Positions 5,460 through 7,635 of a DNA stretch of 7,635 nt are shown piece by piece (the first letter of the stretch is position 1; each line of letters starts with the position of its first letter). Under the pieces are notes generated by a model that was not told the DNA's origin, made no database searches, and saw only the letters and a list, made by a program, of their open reading frames with translations. The stretch comes from an uncultured Clostridia bacterium (GTDB taxonomy: Bacteria > Bacillota > Clostridia > UMGS1883). The DNA lies in NCBI GenBank assembly GCA_947630525.1, contig CANRHW010000073.1, positions 1 to 7,635 of the forward strand, in the 5' to 3' direction. Both the position numbers and the translations under genes were made by a program.

Positions 5460-6260
5460 TTACGGCTGTTTGCCGATGTAAGCCAGAATGCCGCCGTCCA
5501 CATAGAGTATGTGGCCGTTTACAAAGTCGGAAGCGTCGGAGGCCAGGAACACGGCGGGGCCCATAAGGTCCTCGGGATTGCCCCAGCGGGCCTGCGGCGT
5601 TTTGGAAACTATGAACTGGTCAAAGGGGTGACGGCTGCCGTCGGGCTGACGCTCGCGCAGGGGCGCGGTCTGGGGAGTGGCGATATAGCCGGGCCCAATG
5701 CCGTTGCACTGTATATTGTATTCGCCGTACTCGGAGCATATGTTGCGGGTGAGCATCTTAAGTCCGCCCTTGGCGGCGGCGTAAGCGGAAACCGTCTCCC
5801 GGCCAAGCTCGCTCATCATGGAGCAAATGTTGATTATTTTGCCATGGCCCTTCTTTATCATGGAGGGAATAACGGCCTTTGCCATGATAAAGGGAGCGTT
5901 CAGGTCAACGTCGATGACCTGACGGAACTCCTCGGGGGTCATGTCCAGCATGGGAATACGCTTGATGATGCCGGCGTTGTTAACAAGAATATCTATCACG
6001 CCGACCTCTTCTTCAATTTTGCTCACCATGTCCTGAACCATGTCTTCCTTGGTCACGTCGCAGACGTAGCCCTTGGCGTCGATGCCGTCGGCCTCGTAGG
6101 ACGCCAAGCCCCTGTCTACAAACTCCTGCTTGATGTCGCAGAATACTATCTTCGCCCCGGCGGAGGCATAGGCCTTCGCAATACCGTAACCGATACCGTA
6201 AGAAGCGCCGGTGATGAGGGCCACCTTGCCTTCAAGGCTGAAGCTTTTCAGAATATCCAT
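5460..6260 (-). CDS. Gluconate 5-dehydrogenase / KduD-type short-chain dehydrogenase
   Basis: A 266-residue NAD(P)-dependent short-chain dehydrogenase. Nucleotide-binding motif TGASYGIG (17-24), CDVT (67-70), structural NNAG (94-97), and the catalytic set Ser147, Tyr160, Lys164 in ICSMMSELG and SAYAAAKGG are all present. The C-terminal WGNPEDLMGPAVFLASDAS and YVDGGILAYIGKQP stretches closely resemble streptococcal gluconate 5-dehydrogenase (Gno), from memory of that sequence. Gno interconverts 5-ketogluconate and gluconate; close relatives in uronate and hyaluronan pathways (KduD/DhuD) reduce a deoxy-diketo acid to 2-keto-3-deoxygluconate. With kdgK two genes downstream, the KDG-forming role is attractive, but the sequence does not settle the substrate. 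A TTG at 6269 would directly follow the ribosome binding site AAAAGGAG; the ATG at 6260 is 9 bases from it and is taken as the start. First gene of its operon, behind a strong promoter. Confidence 0.9.
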   Translation of the reverse strand: MDILKSFSLEGKVALITGASYGIGYGIAKAYASAGAKIVFCDIKQEFVDRGLASYEADGIDAKGYVCDVTKEDMVQDMVSKIEEEVGVIDILVNNAGIIKRIPMLDMTPEEFRQVIDVDLNAPFIMAKAVIPSMIKKGHGKIINICSMMSELGRETVSAYAAAKGGLKMLTRNICSEYGEYNIQCNGIGPGYIATPQTAPLRERQPDGSRHPFDQFIVSKTPQARWGNPEDLMGPAVFLASDASDFVNGHILYVDGGILAYIGKQP

Positions 6261-6296
6261 TTTGCACAACTCCTTTTATTTTTTTTGCTTGATATA

Positions 6297-6325
6297 AGTA
6301 TAGCACAAATTTTCTTTTATTGCAA
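6297..6325 (-). promoter_or_regulatory. Sigma-A-type promoter of the dehydrogenase-LUD-kdgK operon
   Basis: On the - strand TTGCAA (-35, 6325-6320), a 17-base spacer, and TATACT (-10, 6302-6297) preceded by TGC, an extended -10 element. Transcription should start near 6290, giving a leader of about 30 bases with AAAAGGAG before the ATG at 6260. The -35 lies on the last two sense codons (Leu-Gln) of the DUF2752 gene, so the promoter is partly inside coding sequence. Confidence 0.82.
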
Positions 6326-6336
6326 TAGAAAATTCA
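6310..6336 (-). promoter_or_regulatory. Candidate operator over the -35 element
   Basis: On the - strand, perfect 8-base arms AATTTTCT and AGAAAATT flank an 11-base centre. The left arm's final T plus the centre contain the fully palindromic TATTGCAATA, which holds the -35 TTGCAA. A repressor binding here would block the promoter. The regulator is not in the window; sugar-acid operons of this kind are often controlled by GntR, LacI or IclR/KdgR-type proteins. In AT-rich DNA some symmetry arises by chance, so the operator role is a hypothesis. Confidence 0.4.
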
Positions 6337-6724
6337 GTACAATTTTACCAAAAAGGGATTTTTCGTAAAAATCCATGGGCGGCTCGGCGGGGAACATTAA
6401 GGCCATTCTTGCGGCGTACACCGCCAACATCAGCACGGTCGCGGCAACAAGCGCCGGCGTCCGCGTAAAAATACGCAGCGGGCCGCGGCTGTCTTTGAAT
6501 ATGTACGCCAACGCGCCAAAGGGAGCCAAAAAGCACAGCGGGTGCCAGCGAAAGGCCCCGGCAAAATCAAGCCTCAGCAGCGACAGGCAGCCCCTCGTCA
6601 TGCCGCAGCCCGGGCAAGGGAAGCCCGTGACCGCCTTTATCGGGCAGCCCACTGTGAAAGCCATCAAAAGGCACGCGGCCAGAACCGCCGCCAGTACGGC
6701 CAGATTTTTAAGAGCGGCCCTCAT
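6317..6724 (-). CDS. DUF2752 small membrane protein
   Basis: A 135-residue integral membrane protein with about three hydrophobic segments (roughly 6-24, 62-77 and 90-110). The DUF2752 signature is clear: TGFPCPGCGMTRGCLSLLRL (33-52), followed by DFAGAFRWHPL (53-63). The CPGCGMTR core (37-44) has two cysteines in a CxxC arrangement near the membrane face. The function of the family is unknown; metal or thiol chemistry is only a guess from the motif. Its ATG overlaps the stop of the upstream YkgJ-like gene in an ATGA, with no good ribosome binding site of its own, so translation is probably coupled. The open frame continues upstream to 6979, but that part is an out-of-frame reading of the YkgJ-like gene and is not used. 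Its last codons carry the promoter of the next operon. Confidence 0.87.
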   Translation of the reverse strand: MRAALKNLAVLAAVLAACLLMAFTVGCPIKAVTGFPCPGCGMTRGCLSLLRLDFAGAFRWHPLCFLAPFGALAYIFKDSRGPLRIFTRTPALVAATVLMLAVYAARMALMFPAEPPMDFYEKSLFGKIVLNFLLQ

Positions 6725-7248
6725 AGCTTCATCCCGTCCACCTGACGGCTGAGCTCGCAGATAAATTTGCGCACCTGAGCGTTGCGCATAATGAGCCTGG
6801 TGACCTTTTCCACGGCCCCGACAAATTCCGGGTCCAGCTCGTCGATGGTCAGCGTTTTGGCCAGCGGGCACAGGCCCCGGCCTCTGGGATCCATGATGAT
6901 TTTCGGCTCCTCCCCCTCGTGGCAGTAAGGCAGCAGCGGGAAGATGCGGCAGGCCAGCGGGCGGCGGCTGCGCTCGCAACTGCCGTCGCAGGTAAACAAG
7001 TCCGCATATCGGCCGTAGTCGTATTCAAAATCCGTATCGTACAGCTTGGCGTAAGACGGCAGGTCGCGGAACATAACGTTTTCCTCGGGGAAAAGGTACA
7101 TTCCCGTTATCTCTTCCTCCACCCGGCAGCAGGCCTTGCCGCAGAGCTGGCCGCAGTCGGCCTTTATGGGCGTGACGTTTTCCAGCAGAGCGTAGGCCCT
7201 GTCGTACAGCGCCCTGTAGGGCAGGGGTATCTTAACAGTTTTCTTCAT
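6721..7248 (-). CDS. YkgJ-like cysteine cluster protein (putative zinc/iron binding)
   Basis: A 175-residue soluble protein with ten cysteines arranged as in YkgJ/CxxCxxCC-type proteins: DCGQLCGKACC (31-41), GMYLFPEE (49-56), TCDGSCERSRRPLACRIFPL (86-105), Cys109 and LCPL (126-129). The pattern resembles the putative metal-binding 'zinc- or iron-chelating' domain group. No reaction is known for these proteins, and the cysteines could hold an iron-sulfur cluster or zinc. GGAGGT (7259-7254) lies 5 bases before the ATG. The gene overlaps the end of metA by 17 bases and the start of the DUF2752 gene by 4 bases, which implies one transcript and coupled translation. Assignment to the family rests on the cysteine spacing; no biological role can be given from sequence alone. 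Confidence 0.78.
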   Translation of the reverse strand: MKKTVKIPLPYRALYDRAYALLENVTPIKADCGQLCGKACCRVEEEITGMYLFPEENVMFRDLPSYAKLYDTDFEYDYGRYADLFTCDGSCERSRRPLACRIFPLLPYCHEGEEPKIIMDPRGRGLCPLAKTLTIDELDPEFVGAVEKVTRLIMRNAQVRKFICELSRQVDGMKL

Positions 7249-7635
7249 CCGTTACCTCCGTTCCCACCTTTTCAAGAGAATATGGCGTCGTCTGATAAAC
7301 AAAGTAATTGAGCCAGTTTGTGAACAGCAGATGATTGTGGCTGCGCCAAGTTACGACCGGCCTTTGGGACGGGTCGTCGCCGGGGTAATAATTCACGGGT
7401 ATCTCCGGCGAAAGGCCGCGTTCCAAATCCCGGCGGTATTCCCTGTCAAGAGTGTCGAACTCGTACTCGCTGTGACCGGTCACAAAGACCTGCCGGTTAT
7501 CGGCGGACTTTACGATATATACGCCGGCCTCGTCGCTTTCGGCAACTATCTCCAGGCCGGGCACCTTTTCGATGTCCTCTCTAAGCACCTGAGTGTGCCG
7601 GGAATGCGGGGCCAAAAAGTATTCGTCAAAGCCCC
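7232..7635 (-). CDS. metA: Homoserine O-acyltransferase MetA, C-terminal part (partial)
   Basis: The frame runs off the right edge, leaving the last 133 residues. They begin GFDEYFLAPHSRHT and include VTGHSEYEFDTLDREYRRDL, VNYYPGDDPS, VTWRSHNHLLFTNWLNYFVY and QTTPYSLEK, which align by eye with the C-terminal part of E. coli MetA. MetA acylates homoserine in the first committed step of methionine synthesis. The catalytic His and Glu (His235 and Glu237 in E. coli) are kept in GHSEYEF; the nucleophilic cysteine and the residue that sets acetyl- versus succinyl-CoA use lie outside the window. Firmicutes members usually use acetyl-CoA, so homoserine O-acetyltransferase is more likely. The TTG at 7615 is internal, not a start. 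Its stop codon lies 17 bases inside the downstream YkgJ-like gene. Confidence 0.94.
   Translation of the reverse strand, partial: GFDEYFLAPHSRHTQVLREDIEKVPGLEIVAESDEAGVYIVKSADNRQVFVTGHSEYEFDTLDREYRRDLERGLSPEIPVNYYPGDDPSQRPVVTWRSHNHLLFTNWLNYFVYQTTPYSLEKVGTEVTDEENC

Noticed and set aside
5511..6368. Long + strand open frame opposite the dehydrogenase gene
   Set aside because: No recognisable motif, and the - strand carries the full short-chain dehydrogenase signature with promoter and ribosome binding site.
6725..6979. N-terminal extension of the DUF2752 frame
   Set aside because: The extra 85 residues are an out-of-frame reading of the YkgJ-like gene; the ATGA overlap gives a natural start at 6724.

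Overview
The window looks like chromosomal DNA from a GC-rich, low-oxygen member of the Firmicutes, probably a gut-type Clostridia such as the Oscillospiraceae. This is an inference from three things: strong AGGAGG-type ribosome binding sites, the gene families present, and AT-rich sigma-A-like promoter sequence between GC-rich genes. No rRNA, tRNA, CRISPR array, insertion sequence or phage gene is visible. Almost every base is accounted for by tightly packed genes.

The left half (1-3404) is transcribed on the + strand. It holds the last 44 codons of an ABC exporter, a half-size EamA (drug/metabolite superfamily) membrane protein, a class I cysteine desulfurase, ThiI, and a stand-alone CinA C-terminal (PncC-type) amidase. 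The desulfurase and thiI are only 4 bases apart and form an obvious sulfur-relay pair: the desulfurase takes sulfur from cysteine and ThiI uses it to make 4-thiouridine in tRNA. ThiI has no rhodanese domain here.

The right half (3668-7635) is transcribed on the - strand and converges with the left half. A 263-base gap (3405-3667) separates them. It holds a perfect 10-bp bidirectional terminator and a second hairpin whose pairing and T-rich tail fit the - strand better. Upstream of that hairpin on the - strand are a C/U-rich anti-Shine-Dalgarno-like run and a weak promoter, so a small RNA is possible.

Read in its own direction, the - strand starts at the right edge with the C-terminal part of metA (homoserine acyltransferase). 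It continues with a cysteine-rich YkgJ-like protein (17-base overlap) and a small DUF2752 membrane protein (4-base overlap). A strong sigma-A promoter then lies across the last codons of the DUF2752 gene. It drives a three-gene sugar-acid operon: a gluconate 5-dehydrogenase/KduD-type reductase, a LUD-domain protein with a cysteine cluster, and 2-keto-3-deoxygluconate kinase (KdgK). The reductase and kinase make biochemical sense together in uronate/gluconate catabolism. The LUD protein between them has no assigned step.

Most genes are ordinary housekeeping or catabolic families. The points most worth a second look are the possible - strand small RNA at about 3430-3487, the promoter and palindrome embedded in the end of the DUF2752 gene, the LUD protein in the KDG operon, and the overlapping metA/YkgJ-like/DUF2752 set.
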